Source: an uncultured Selenomonadales bacterium
Lineage (GTDB): Bacteria > Bacillota > Negativicutes > Selenomonadales > Selenomonadaceae
Reading direction: 5' to 3'
Length of the DNA stretch: 29,681 bases
Assembly: GCA_937877565.1 (NCBI GenBank)
Contig: CALFJB010000107.1
Coordinates: 1 to 29,681 of the forward strand
This document shows, piece by piece, positions 19,321 to 27,414 of this stretch; the stretch's first letter is position 1; the number at the start of each line of letters is the position of its first letter. Below the pieces are notes generated by a model, which searched no databases, was not told the origin of the DNA, and saw only the letters and a list, made by a program, of their open reading frames with translations. The position numbers and the translations under genes were made by a program.

Positions 19321-19383
19321 GAGGAATTTTTTTTGTTAAAGACTTGGGATATTTTCGATACGCTGATTGCGCGGCGTTGCATT
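19252..19383 (+). repeat. Direct repeat, copy 1 (rsmE 3' end to HAD gene 5' end)
   Basis: This 132-base stretch covers the last codons of rsmE, the intergenic ribosome site and the first 17 codons of the first HAD gene. It recurs at 20853-20983 with three substitutions and a one-base difference in the T run (8 versus 7). The first 51 bases of the two HAD genes are identical. Confidence 0.92.
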
Positions 19384-20790
19384 GAGCCACGTTTAGTTTT
19401 TCATATAATGGAGCAGAGGTTGAAACTTAGCGGATTTACACAAGCAAGAATAGCGGCTAGCCAAAATATTGCCAAAACATTAAATAATTATTCGCTTGAT
19501 GATATTTATTCAGAATTTGGCAGAATTACAAACCTTGACCAAAACACTTGCAATAATTTAAAAAATATCGAATATCAAACCGAAATTGAGCAGGCAATTC
19601 CTATCACTGAAAACATTTTGCAAGTTAAATCCGGCGATATTTTAATCACAGATATGTATTTGCCAGAATCAATTATCAGAAAAATGTTGCTGAAATGCGG
19701 CTTAACCGTACCTGTTGAAATTGTCATAACTTCCAACGGAAAATCTTCAGGGCGCGTTTGGAAACAAATTGCCGCGCAGAATCCATTTGTTTTTCACATT
19801 GGCGATAACGAAATTAGCGATATTAAAAATCCTCGTGACGTGGGATTTGATTCAGCTTTAACAATTTGGAGTCGTCCAAATTTTGTTGAGAATTATTTAC
19901 TGCAAAAAGATTTTGAGTTTGGAGCTTACCTGCGCGAAATTCGTTTAAGAAATCCTTATCAAGACGAAATAAAGCGTAAATACTGGGAATTTTTTACTTT
20001 GAACATAGGAATTTTGATAATTTTGGTACAGCTGATTGACGAATTGCAAAAAAAGTGCGGCTTTGAATATTTGGGATTCTGCGGACGCGATGCCTATTAC
20101 TTATGGTTGATTTACCAAAAATTTAAAGAAGACAAACACGAAATTTCTACGCCGAATGATTATTTATATTATTCACGAAAAATTATGCACACTTCAGAAA
20201 AAGAGATGGCTCAATATTTTTCGTCAAAGATCAACAATCGTAAAGCTTTGATGATAGATTTGGCAGGAACAGGAGTACATTTGTACAATCTAAAATTAAA
20301 TTTTGGCTTAAAATATTCTATGTTGATGTGTAATTTCTTGCCACAAGGAAAAAAAGCTTATCCCGGTGCTGTTATCCCCGAAAATTGGATAAACTTTTTT
20401 CAAATTTCAAATGCAACTTTAAATGAAGACTCCAATTTTTATTTTTATATTGGACATACAATAGCCGTAGAACTTTTTAACCGTGCTACTCATAATTCAC
20501 CTATAAAATTAAATTTGTTGGAAATTGAAAATAAAATTGTTCCCGATGTTATTTTCAATGAAACAAACGATACCGAAAATCTTGACGTTTTTTTAACTTG
20601 TGTTCAAGAAGTATTGAAGACTCCGATAAAACCCCTCATATATGGGGGGGGGGTAGAGGAAATTCTAAATCAGCTTGCTAAAATTTTTGCAAATTTAACC
20701 TATCCTTTAACCGGAATTTTCTATTCACGCCATGAAATTAATTCTAAGGTAGACGATTTAACAATTTTAAAAAATTATAGAAATGCTTAA
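19333..20790 (+). CDS. HAD-superfamily hydrolase, COG5610-like, copy 1 (poly-G tract near 3' end)
   Basis: The protein has 485 residues. The N-terminal third is a HAD domain: motif I DIFDTL (nucleophile Asp6; the second Asp of classical DxD phosphatases is Phe8), motif II ITDMYL (105-110), the motif III lysine in GKSSG (126-130) and motif IV HIGDNEISD (145-153). The larger C-terminal part contains FEYLGFCGRDAYYLW and LMIDLAGTG, resembling COG5610 proteins, often found among surface-polysaccharide genes; the substrate is unknown. The start is TTG with GGAGG 7 bases upstream, 12 bases after rsmE. Codons 438-440 lie in a G10 run. One G fewer gives TAG directly after the run (440 residues); one more gives a stop after residue 449. 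The next gene is its paralogue. Confidence 0.82.
   Translation: MLKTWDIFDTLIARRCIEPRLVFHIMEQRLKLSGFTQARIAASQNIAKTLNNYSLDDIYSEFGRITNLDQNTCNNLKNIEYQTEIEQAIPITENILQVKSGDILITDMYLPESIIRKMLLKCGLTVPVEIVITSNGKSSGRVWKQIAAQNPFVFHIGDNEISDIKNPRDVGFDSALTIWSRPNFVENYLLQKDFEFGAYLREIRLRNPYQDEIKRKYWEFFTLNIGILIILVQLIDELQKKCGFEYLGFCGRDAYYLWLIYQKFKEDKHEISTPNDYLYYSRKIMHTSEKEMAQYFSSKINNRKALMIDLAGTGVHLYNLKLNFGLKYSMLMCNFLPQGKKAYPGAVIPENWINFFQISNATLNEDSNFYFYIGHTIAVELFNRATHNSPIKLNLLEIENKIVPDVIFNETNDTENLDVFLTCVQEVLKTPIKPLIYGGGVEEILNQLAKIFANLTYPLTGIFYSRHEINSKVDDLTILKNYRNA
20644..20653 (+). repeat. Homopolymer tract G10 inside the first HAD gene
   Basis: Ten G occupy codons 438 to 441 of the first HAD gene in an AT-rich context. 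The present length keeps the full frame; G9 and G11 both truncate the protein. The second HAD copy has no such tract at the matching place (residues NWGGTGEN). Confidence 0.92.
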
Positions 20791-20852
20791 TTTAGGAGGC
20801 TGAAAATTTGAAAGTAGCCTTTTATAATTCGGGTTTTAAAATCAATCAATAC
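20791..20852 (+). pseudogene. Relic of the mtaB ribosome site and 5' end
   Basis: The stretch GGAGGCTGAAAATTTG at 20795-20810 and the following codons match the start of mtaB at 22358-22415. The relic reads MKVAFYNSGFKINQY against MKVAFYTLGCKVNQY in the real gene, about six substitutions in 45 bases. The cluster-binding Cys has become Phe, showing loss of constraint. It stops abruptly at the join with the rsmE relic. Confidence 0.88.
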
Positions 20853-20921
20853 AAAACTATTTTGAAAACTGATACGGCAGCAATTTCTGTGCTTGCCATT
20901 GTTCAATACGAATTAAGCTAG
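20808..20921 (+). other. 37-codon chimeric open frame (mtaB start fused to rsmE end)
   Basis: From TTG 20808 to TAG 20921 the mtaB and rsmE relics are joined in one continuous frame: MKVAFYNSGFKINQY, then KTILKTDTAAISVL and an rsmE-like end. A GGAGG site lies 8 bases before the TTG. It could be translated, coupling the first HAD gene to the second. A function for the peptide is not expected. Confidence 0.55.
20853..20921 (+). pseudogene. Relic of the rsmE 3' end
   Basis: These 69 bases repeat the last part of rsmE (19252-19320) with three substitutions and keep its stop codon TAG. They follow the mtaB relic without a gap and mark the junction of an old tandem duplication. Confidence 0.92.
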
Positions 20922-20983
20922 GAGGAATTTTTTTGTTAAAGACTTGGGATATTTTCGATACGCTGATTGCGCGGCGTTGCATT
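20853..20983 (+). repeat. Direct repeat, copy 2 (rsmE 3' end to HAD gene 5' end)
   Basis: Second copy of the repeat at 19252-19383. It includes the ribosome site and first 17 codons of the second HAD gene. Near-identity here contrasts with the diverged bodies of the two HAD genes. Confidence 0.92.
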
Positions 20984-22354
20984 TTCCCTGTTAATGTTTT
21001 TAAAATAATACAGGACTCCAATAAAATGGAGGGTTTTGTTGAAGCGCGGCTTATAGCTGAACGCAATTTAGCATTACTCGGCAACAACTATAATCTTGAC
21101 GATATTTACAATGAATTAAATAAAATTTCCGACCTCAGCGATGATAATTGCAACATTTTAAAAAATATTGAATGTCAAGTTGAAATTGAACAGGCGATCC
21201 CTATAACTGAAAATATTTTGCAGGTTAAAGCCGGCGATATTTTAATTTCTGATATGTACTTGCCTGAAGAAATTATCAGAAAAATGCTTGAAAAGTGCGG
21301 CTTAATTGTACCCGTTGAAATTGTCGTCACTTCCGGCGGAAAATCTTCAGGGCGTGTTTGGAAACAAATTGCGGATCAAAATGAATTTGTTTTTCATATT
21401 GGCGACAGTAAAAATAACGATATAAAAAATTCTCGTTTGGCAGGTTTTGATTCAGCTTTAACAATTTTAAATCTTCCAAATCAAGTAGAAAATTATTTCT
21501 TGAATCAAGATTTTAATTTTGCGGCTTACCTGCGCGAAATTCGTTTAAGAAATCCTTATCAAGAAGGAATTAAAAAATTGTATTGGGAATTTTTTACATT
21601 TAACATTGCAATTTTAATTATTTTTGTACAGTTGATTGACGACTTACAGAAAAAAGGAAACTTTGAATATTTGGGATTCTGCGGGCGTGATACTTACTAT
21701 CTTTGGTTGCTGTACAAAAAATTTAAAGAAGATAAAAATGAAATTCCAACGCCCAGCGATTATTTGCAGTACTCAAGAAAAATTCTCTTTAATTCAGAAA
21801 TGGAAGTAGCTGAATATTTTTCTGACAGAATTGGAGGCAGAAAAGCTTTGATGATTGATTTGGTTGGTTCCGGAATGGGGCTTAACAAATTAAGAAACTA
21901 CATGAAAGCAGATTATTCAATACTAATGTGCAACTGCTATAACACCAAAAATATTGAAAATTGGACTGCACTTGATACCATGCCTGAAATTTCTCCTGAA
22001 AACAAAAATTTTTATTTTACAAGCTTTAATCATTCTGCAGATATATTGGAGTTTTTAAATCGTGCTACTCATAACACCCCGATTAAAATTCAAAATGTAA
22101 AAATTGGTGAAAAAATTGTTCCTAAAATTTTTTTCAGCGAAGTAAATGACAGTGAAAATCTTGACGTTATGCTAAAATGTCTTTCCGAAGTTTTGAAAAG
22201 CTCCATTAATTGGGGAGGAACGGGCGAAAACGCCTTCAAAACTCTTGAAGAATTAATCCCCTTTGGTATTAATTGGGTAAGACCGATGATTTTTAGAGAG
22301 AATCACCACTTAACCGAAATAATGGACAAGGAATTTACATTTAAATGGAATTAA
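20933..22354 (+). CDS. HAD-superfamily hydrolase, COG5610-like, copy 2
   Basis: This 473-residue protein is a paralogue of the preceding gene with the same layout: DIFDTL at residues 6-11, ISDMYL, GGKSSGRVW, HIGDSKNNDIKN, and in the C-terminal part FEYLGFCGRDTYYLW and LMIDLVGSG. The first 17 codons are identical to copy 1. The stretch YLREIRLRNPYQ is also shared, while the last ~150 residues differ strongly and carry no poly-G tract. The start is TTG with GGAGG upstream. The gene ends 16 bases before mtaB. Divergent C-termini on shared catalytic halves suggest related enzymes acting on different partners or substrates (inference). Confidence 0.82.
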   Translation: MLKTWDIFDTLIARRCIFPVNVFKIIQDSNKMEGFVEARLIAERNLALLGNNYNLDDIYNELNKISDLSDDNCNILKNIECQVEIEQAIPITENILQVKAGDILISDMYLPEEIIRKMLEKCGLIVPVEIVVTSGGKSSGRVWKQIADQNEFVFHIGDSKNNDIKNSRLAGFDSALTILNLPNQVENYFLNQDFNFAAYLREIRLRNPYQEGIKKLYWEFFTFNIAILIIFVQLIDDLQKKGNFEYLGFCGRDTYYLWLLYKKFKEDKNEIPTPSDYLQYSRKILFNSEMEVAEYFSDRIGGRKALMIDLVGSGMGLNKLRNYMKADYSILMCNCYNTKNIENWTALDTMPEISPENKNFYFTSFNHSADILEFLNRATHNTPIKIQNVKIGEKIVPKIFFSEVNDSENLDVMLKCLSEVLKSSINWGGTGENAFKTLEELIPFGINWVRPMIFRENHHLTEIMDKEFTFKWN

Positions 22355-22370
22355 TTTGGAGGCTGAAAAT

Positions 22371-23669
22371 TTGAAAGTCGCCTTTTATACTTTGGGCTGT
22401 AAAGTCAATCAATACGAGACTGAAGCAATGCAAAAACTTTTCGGCGCGTCAGGTTACGAAATTTCAAGCGATATTGAAACGGCTGATGTTATAGTTGTAA
22501 ATACTTGCACGGTAACTTCTTTAAGTTCGCAAAAATCCCGCCAAATGATAAGACGTGCGGCGCGTGCGAATGAAAACGCAATTTTAGTTGTAGTCGGTTG
22601 CTACGCGCAGAATCAGCCGCAGGAAATTTCTAAAATTAGCGGCGTCGATATAATTATTGGAACGGCTGAACGTACAAAAATTGTTGAATTGGTTGAACAG
22701 GCTTTAAAAAATCGTGGCGAAAAAATTTTGACTGTCGGCAAAGTCGAAAGTATTTCTGAATTTGAAGAATTGCCTCACAGTCCGCATCGTACCCGCGCCT
22801 TTTTGAAGATTGAGGACGGCTGCAATAATTTTTGTTCGTACTGCATAATTCCGTTTGTTCGCGGCAGAGTTCGCTCGCGCAGTCTTGAAAGTATTCGCGC
22901 CGAATGTTTGCAGCTGAAAAATTCCGGCTACAAGGAAATTGTTTTAACGGGTATTCATATTGGCGCGTATGGCAAAGATTTTCATGACGGCACAAATTTA
23001 GTTGACGCGGTTAAAACCGTTTTAGACACGGCTAATCCTGCGCGACTGCGTTTAGGTTCGCTTGAATCCGCAGAAATGACTGACGATTTAATTAAATTGA
23101 TGAAAAATGACAGCCGAATTTGTAACCATTTACATTTGCCGTTGCAAAGTGGCAGTGATGAAATTTTGAAACTTATGCACCGCCCTTACACTACGAAAAA
23201 TTTTTCTGACTTGACGGCGCGGCTTATTTCTGAAATTCCCAATATTTCTATTGGCACTGATTTAATTGTTGGTTTTCCAAACGAAACTGACAAACTTTTT
23301 GAGGAGACGATTGAATTTATAAAAAATCAGCCGTTCAGCAAAATTCACGTCTTCCCGTTTTCATTGCGTGAGGGTACAGTTGCCGCCGCTATGAAAAATC
23401 AGATCGACGCTCAAATAAAAAAAATTCGCGCAGGTCGTGCGCTTGAAATTTCCTCTGCAAAAGAAAAAAGTTTCGCCGAAAATTTAATTGGCAAAACTGT
23501 TGAAATTATCGCTGAAACTGAAGAAAACGGCTTGATTGACGGGCTTACTAAAAATTATGTGCGCGTCTATGTTCCCGCCAATTCTAAAATTAAACTCGGC
23601 GAATTTATTTCTGTCAAAGTTGAAAAAATTTTCAAAAACGGCGTATTAGCCAAAATGGAGGAATTTTAA
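22371..23669 (+). CDS. mtaB: tRNA N6-threonylcarbamoyladenosine (t6A37) methylthiotransferase MtaB
   Basis: MtaB is a radical-SAM enzyme that converts t6A37 of ANN-decoding tRNAs to the 2-methylthio form. The 432-residue protein has the N-terminal UPF0004 domain with cluster cysteines 10 (LGCKVNQYE), 46 (NTCTV) and 77 (VGCYAQ). The radical-SAM motif CNNFCSYC follows at Cys151, 155 and 158, with a C-terminal TRAM domain in the last ~60 residues. The frame opens at a TTG at 22356, but that lies on top of the ribosome site. GGAGG at 22358-22362 is 8 bases before the TTG at 22371, giving the family start MKVAFYTLGCK. It is followed after one base by the symporter gene. Confidence 0.95.
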   Translation: MKVAFYTLGCKVNQYETEAMQKLFGASGYEISSDIETADVIVVNTCTVTSLSSQKSRQMIRRAARANENAILVVVGCYAQNQPQEISKISGVDIIIGTAERTKIVELVEQALKNRGEKILTVGKVESISEFEELPHSPHRTRAFLKIEDGCNNFCSYCIIPFVRGRVRSRSLESIRAECLQLKNSGYKEIVLTGIHIGAYGKDFHDGTNLVDAVKTVLDTANPARLRLGSLESAEMTDDLIKLMKNDSRICNHLHLPLQSGSDEILKLMHRPYTTKNFSDLTARLISEIPNISIGTDLIVGFPNETDKLFEETIEFIKNQPFSKIHVFPFSLREGTVAAAMKNQIDAQIKKIRAGRALEISSAKEKSFAENLIGKTVEIIAETEENGLIDGLTKNYVRVYVPANSKIKLGEFISVKVEKIFKNGVLAKMEEF

Positions 23670-23670
23670 T

Positions 23671-25308
23671 TTGGATTCTGTTAAAAATTTGATAATAACC
23701 AAAGAAACTTTTGCTGAATCTATGGCAAATATGATTGATATTCTTTCAAAATTTAAATCCACACCCAAAGAAATTAATTGGGCAAATTTGTTTGTAGAGG
23801 AAATTTTCCTTTGTTGGAATGAAGCGGCAAAAACTGAAGTGCCTGTCAAGATGAATATTTACAGGCAACTTGGCGAAACAAGAATTACTTTACCTCTTAA
23901 AGGTGATTCGTATAATCCGCTGACAATGATTTTTGATACAGACGAAGACGAAATACGCATTGCGCGAGTGGCTATTTTACAGGCAAACAAAGACCGTATA
24001 TTCTACACTTACAGCAACGGCGAAAATGTCATTAACATAATTGTACACCGCATTTCAAGCAAACGGAAAAAGTTAATTTATACTATTGCGGCAATGGTAT
24101 TTGGTATAAGTACCGGATTTTTGATGCAAGCGTTTCTTCCACATGATGTTATTATTTCCATAGACTTAATCGCCGACATGATAAGAAAAATTTTTTTACA
24201 AATGCTGAATATGTTGGTAGCTCCTGTAACTTTCTTTTCAATCGTTTCAGGTCTTTCTCAAATGTCGGACGCTAACGACGCAGGCAGAATAGGTATGCGG
24301 CTGGCGGTTGTTACTGTAGCAATGATGCTTGTTATGAGTCTTCTAAGTATGACGAGTGGACTTTTTTTCTTTTCCGAAGATTTATCATTTATGCGCGAAA
24401 GTATAACAGTTACGGAAGTTGCTTCATCTGAAGGCAATTTTTCTATAATGGGAATGATCGCCGGAATGTTCCCAAAAAATTTGATAGATCCTGTGCAAAG
24501 CGGAAATATTATGCAAGTTATGTTTCTTGCAATATTTTTCGGTATCATTATAAGCAGAATAAAACCGCGTCTGAATTGGATTGACGAAGGAATAAATTCA
24601 CTTCGCCGCTTGTTTATCAGTGCATTGGAAATTGTAGTAATTGCAATTCCTCTGGTAGTTTTTTTGTCTATGATGTCTTTAGCGGCTCTTACAAGTCCTG
24701 AAAGTTTGTTGCAACTTGTCAAGCTGATAATCGGGCAAGGTTTCGGCGTCATTTTGGCTTTAATGGTTGCCTCGTTAATGATAGCAATTTTAAGCAAGAC
24801 TTCACCTGTTAATTTTGCCAAAAAAATAATGGCGTTTTCTCCTATTCCATTTGCCGCCGCAAGTTCCAATGGTGCAATGCCTGCTACAATGAAATTTGTT
24901 ACAGAAAAATTGGGAATATCTTCAAAATTAACTTCCTTTGTAGTACCTGTGGGGTTGCAATTCAACAAGCAGGGTAATTGTTTCTTTTTTGCCATGTCTA
25001 CAGCAATGATGTTAAAAGTTTATGGAATAGAGGTTACTGACGAGTTGATCATAACTTTTTTAATCACGTTATTTTTAATGTCCATTACAAAGCCGTCAAT
25101 TCCGTGTGCCGGAATTATCTGCTTGACGTATCTTTTTACGGCTGTGGGAATACCGGCTGAAGCTGTAATGACTGTACTTGGCGTGGAACCGATTATGGCA
25201 TTGTTTATCGCTGTATGTAATGTTTTGAGTAATTCGGCAGTTTCATTTATCGTGGCGCGAAAAGAAAATATGGTTGATTTAAACATTTATGAAAAACCAA
25301 TGGCTTAA
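23671..25308 (+). CDS. DAACS-family (dicarboxylate/amino acid:cation) symporter homologue with extra N-terminal domain
   Basis: This 545-residue protein is about 120-130 residues longer than usual family members because of a soluble N-terminal domain (~1-130), which weakly recalls anti-sigma/GHKL ATPase folds (LFVEEIFLCWNEAA); that match is uncertain. Membrane segments begin near residue 135 (LIYTIAAMVFGISTGFLMQAFL). The family fold shows in HP1 (SSNGAMPATMKFV) and in the last helix. The usual NMDGT motif is NKQGN. In the helix equivalent to GltPh TM8, the positions matching Asp394, Arg397, Thr398 and Asp405 read Ala, Ile, Ala and Asn, with only the Asn401 equivalent kept. The substrate is therefore unlikely to be aspartate or glutamate. 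Start: TTG, GGAGG 9 bases upstream. Confidence 0.82.
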   Translation: MDSVKNLIITKETFAESMANMIDILSKFKSTPKEINWANLFVEEIFLCWNEAAKTEVPVKMNIYRQLGETRITLPLKGDSYNPLTMIFDTDEDEIRIARVAILQANKDRIFYTYSNGENVINIIVHRISSKRKKLIYTIAAMVFGISTGFLMQAFLPHDVIISIDLIADMIRKIFLQMLNMLVAPVTFFSIVSGLSQMSDANDAGRIGMRLAVVTVAMMLVMSLLSMTSGLFFFSEDLSFMRESITVTEVASSEGNFSIMGMIAGMFPKNLIDPVQSGNIMQVMFLAIFFGIIISRIKPRLNWIDEGINSLRRLFISALEIVVIAIPLVVFLSMMSLAALTSPESLLQLVKLIIGQGFGVILALMVASLMIAILSKTSPVNFAKKIMAFSPIPFAAASSNGAMPATMKFVTEKLGISSKLTSFVVPVGLQFNKQGNCFFFAMSTAMMLKVYGIEVTDELIITFLITLFLMSITKPSIPCAGIICLTYLFTAVGIPAEAVMTVLGVEPIMALFIAVCNVLSNSAVSFIVARKENMVDLNIYEKPMA

Positions 25309-25322
25309 CAAAAATATAAATT

Positions 25323-25358
25323 AAAAAATCCCAACGACTTTTGCCGGAGGGATTTTTA
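25323..25358. terminator. Bidirectional terminator between symporter gene and hypE
   Basis: A 9-bp stem AAAAATCCC/GGGATTTTT (25324-25332 with 25349-25357) has A on the left and T on the right, so it can serve both converging genes. Confidence 0.8.
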
Positions 25359-25376
25359 TTTTTTGGAAATAAATTT

Positions 25377-26372
25377 TTAGCAGATACGCGGGACTAATTC
25401 GCCAACAGGCATATCGACAATTCGCAAGCCGCCAATATTCGTTTTAATTCCAACTTTGCCTTGAAACTTTTCTGTAGCTTCGCCAATTTCAGCCGCGTTT
25501 TGTCCGTACTCAAAATTTTTCATTGCGGCTAAAATTTTTTCGGCAGATTCAGCCGGTACAACGGCAATAATTTTCCCTTCGTTTGCAAGTTCCAGCGCGT
25601 CAAAGCCTAAAATATCACAGACGCCGCGCACTTCCTCACGAATGGGAATTTTATTTTCTTCCAAAATAATTCCAACATTCGCCGCCGTTGCAATTTCATT
25701 TAATACCGCCGCAATTCCGCCGCGTGTTGCGTCTCTAAGCATTGCAATTTTCGGCTCAACTTTTAACATTTCAAAAATCATTTTGTTAAGCGGCGCACAA
25801 TCAGATTTAATATTTTCCGGCAATTCTAATCCGTGCCTTTCAGATAAAATTGTTGCCGCGTGATCTCCAACAGTACCCGAAACTAAAATTTTCATACCTG
25901 CGCGAACATTTTTTGCAGAAATATCAACGCCGCTAATCAATTCGCCAATTCCCGCCGTGTTTATAAAAATTCCGTCAGCTTGACCCTTGCCGACAACTTT
26001 TGTATCGCCCGTAACAATTTTAACGCCCGCTTCATTCGCCGCCGCCGACATTGCATTTACAATTTTTTTCAAGTCGTCGAATTCAAAGCCTTCTTCAATA
26101 ATCGCTCCAACTGAAATATATTTTGGAATTGCGCCTGTAACTGCCAAATCGTTTACCGTGCCGCAAATTGACAGCTTGCCGATATTTCCGCCGCGAAAAA
26201 ATAACGGGCGTACTACGTAACTGTCAGTAGTCATTGCAAGGTTGCCGAGTTTTGCGCCGTCGTGCAATTCGTTTAAAAATTCGTTGTCAAACGCGGGCAA
26301 AATTATTTCTTTGATTAAATCTGCGCTGAACTTTCCGCCCGCACCGTGTGCCATTGTTATTTTTTTACTCAA
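25377..26372 (-). CDS. hypE: Hydrogenase expression/formation protein HypE
   Basis: HypE dehydrates the carbamoyl group received from HypF on its C-terminal Cys to a thiocyanate, the CN donor for the Fe(CN)2CO centre of [NiFe]-hydrogenase. The 331 residues begin MSKKITMAHGAGGKFS and end in PRIC; the essential C-terminal Cys is the last residue. The AIRS/PurM-like ATP-binding domain shows in TTDSYVVRPLFF, GDTKVVGKG and RDATRGGIAAVLNEIA. The start is TTG at 26372, with GGAGG 8 bases before it. The first codons overlap the end of hypD by 8 bases, so its ribosome site lies within hypD and translation is probably coupled. HypF, HypA and HypB genes and hydrogenase subunits are not in the window. 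Confidence 0.95.
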   Translation of the reverse strand: MSKKITMAHGAGGKFSADLIKEIILPAFDNEFLNELHDGAKLGNLAMTTDSYVVRPLFFRGGNIGKLSICGTVNDLAVTGAIPKYISVGAIIEEGFEFDDLKKIVNAMSAAANEAGVKIVTGDTKVVGKGQADGIFINTAGIGELISGVDISAKNVRAGMKILVSGTVGDHAATILSERHGLELPENIKSDCAPLNKMIFEMLKVEPKIAMLRDATRGGIAAVLNEIATAANVGIILEENKIPIREEVRGVCDILGFDALELANEGKIIAVVPAESAEKILAAMKNFEYGQNAAEIGEATEKFQGKVGIKTNIGGLRIVDMPVGELVPRIC

Positions 26373-27414
26373 TTTTTAAACCTCCATACTTAAACCAAGC
26401 GGCGCAGACGCCTTCAACCGAAATCATACAAGAACCAACTGCATGCAACGGCTGGCAAGCTTTACCAAAAAGTTTACAATCAGTAGGTTTACAAATTCCG
26501 CGCAAAACTTCGCCGCAACGACAAGCGGTATTTTTTTTGACATTTTTAATTTTAAGCGGCAAAATTTTTTCAATGTCAAAATTTGCAAATTCCTCACGAA
26601 CGCGCAAGCCACTTTTTGGAATTGTACCCAAGCCGCGCCAATCTGCGTCAACTTCTTCGTAAACTTCATATAAAATTTTCTGCGCAGCGGTATTTCCTTC
26701 AACCTTGACGACGCTTTTATATTCGTTGGAAACTTCGGCGCGTCCTTCGTCAATCTGTTTCAACAAATTTATCAACGCCAATAAAATTTCTTCAGCCTCA
26801 AATCCTGCAACTACCGCCGGTATTTTCAAAAATTCAAAAACTTTTGTACCCGTAACAACTGCCACATGTCCGGGCAATAAAAAGCCGTCAACTTTTACTT
26901 CAGAATCTGCCAACAACATTTTCAGCGCGGGCGGTACTAATTTTTGTGCAGATAAAAAAAATAAATTCGTCAATCCCAAATTTTTCGCAGATAAAATCGT
27001 TGCCGCCGCAGTAGGTGCGGTCGTTTCAAATCCTACAGCCAAAAAAATTATTTTCTTGTCAGGATTTTCAGCCGCAATTTTTAAACAATCCAGCGGCGAA
27101 TAAATTATTTTAACATTTGCGCCGTTAGCCGATTCTTCAGCCAAATTTGAATGACTCCCCGGCACTTTCAACATATCGCCAAAAGTCGCAATTATCACAT
27201 CAGAAATTTTTGAGTAAGCTATAGCCTTGTCAATAAAATCATCGTTGGTAACGCAAACAGGACAGCCGGGGCCGGAAACCAATTCAACATTCGGCGGCAA
27301 AATATTTCTTATACCTGCGCGAAAAATTGATACGGTGTGAGTGCCGCAAACTTCCATAAAGCGCAAATTTTTTTTACCTTCGGCAAGCTTGTTAATTTTT
27401 TCAATCAAACTCAT
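26365..27414 (-). CDS. hypD: Hydrogenase maturation factor HypD
   Basis: HypD is an iron-sulfur protein that, with HypC, forms the scaffold on which Fe(CN)2CO is assembled. The 349-residue protein carries CGTHT (Cys23) and GPGCPVCVT (Cys51, Cys54), the conserved catalytic cysteines. The cysteine-rich C-terminal region (CRCGEVLRGICKP, DCKLFGKACQP and VGSCMISVEGVCAAW) holds the [4Fe-4S] cluster. Its ATG overlaps the hypC stop in ATGA (27411-27414), and its stop lies inside hypE, giving a tightly coupled hypC-hypD-hypE operon. Confidence 0.96.
   Translation of the reverse strand: MSLIEKINKLAEGKKNLRFMEVCGTHTVSIFRAGIRNILPPNVELVSGPGCPVCVTNDDFIDKAIAYSKISDVIIATFGDMLKVPGSHSNLAEESANGANVKIIYSPLDCLKIAAENPDKKIIFLAVGFETTAPTAAATILSAKNLGLTNLFFLSAQKLVPPALKMLLADSEVKVDGFLLPGHVAVVTGTKVFEFLKIPAVVAGFEAEEILLALINLLKQIDEGRAEVSNEYKSVVKVEGNTAAQKILYEVYEEVDADWRGLGTIPKSGLRVREEFANFDIEKILPLKIKNVKKNTACRCGEVLRGICKPTDCKLFGKACQPLHAVGSCMISVEGVCAAWFKYGGLKIE

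Noticed and set aside
24258..24995. 245-codon minus-strand frame within the symporter gene
   Set aside because: It is antisense to a clear membrane-protein gene with a good start and family motifs. The frame has no ribosome site or recognisable domain.
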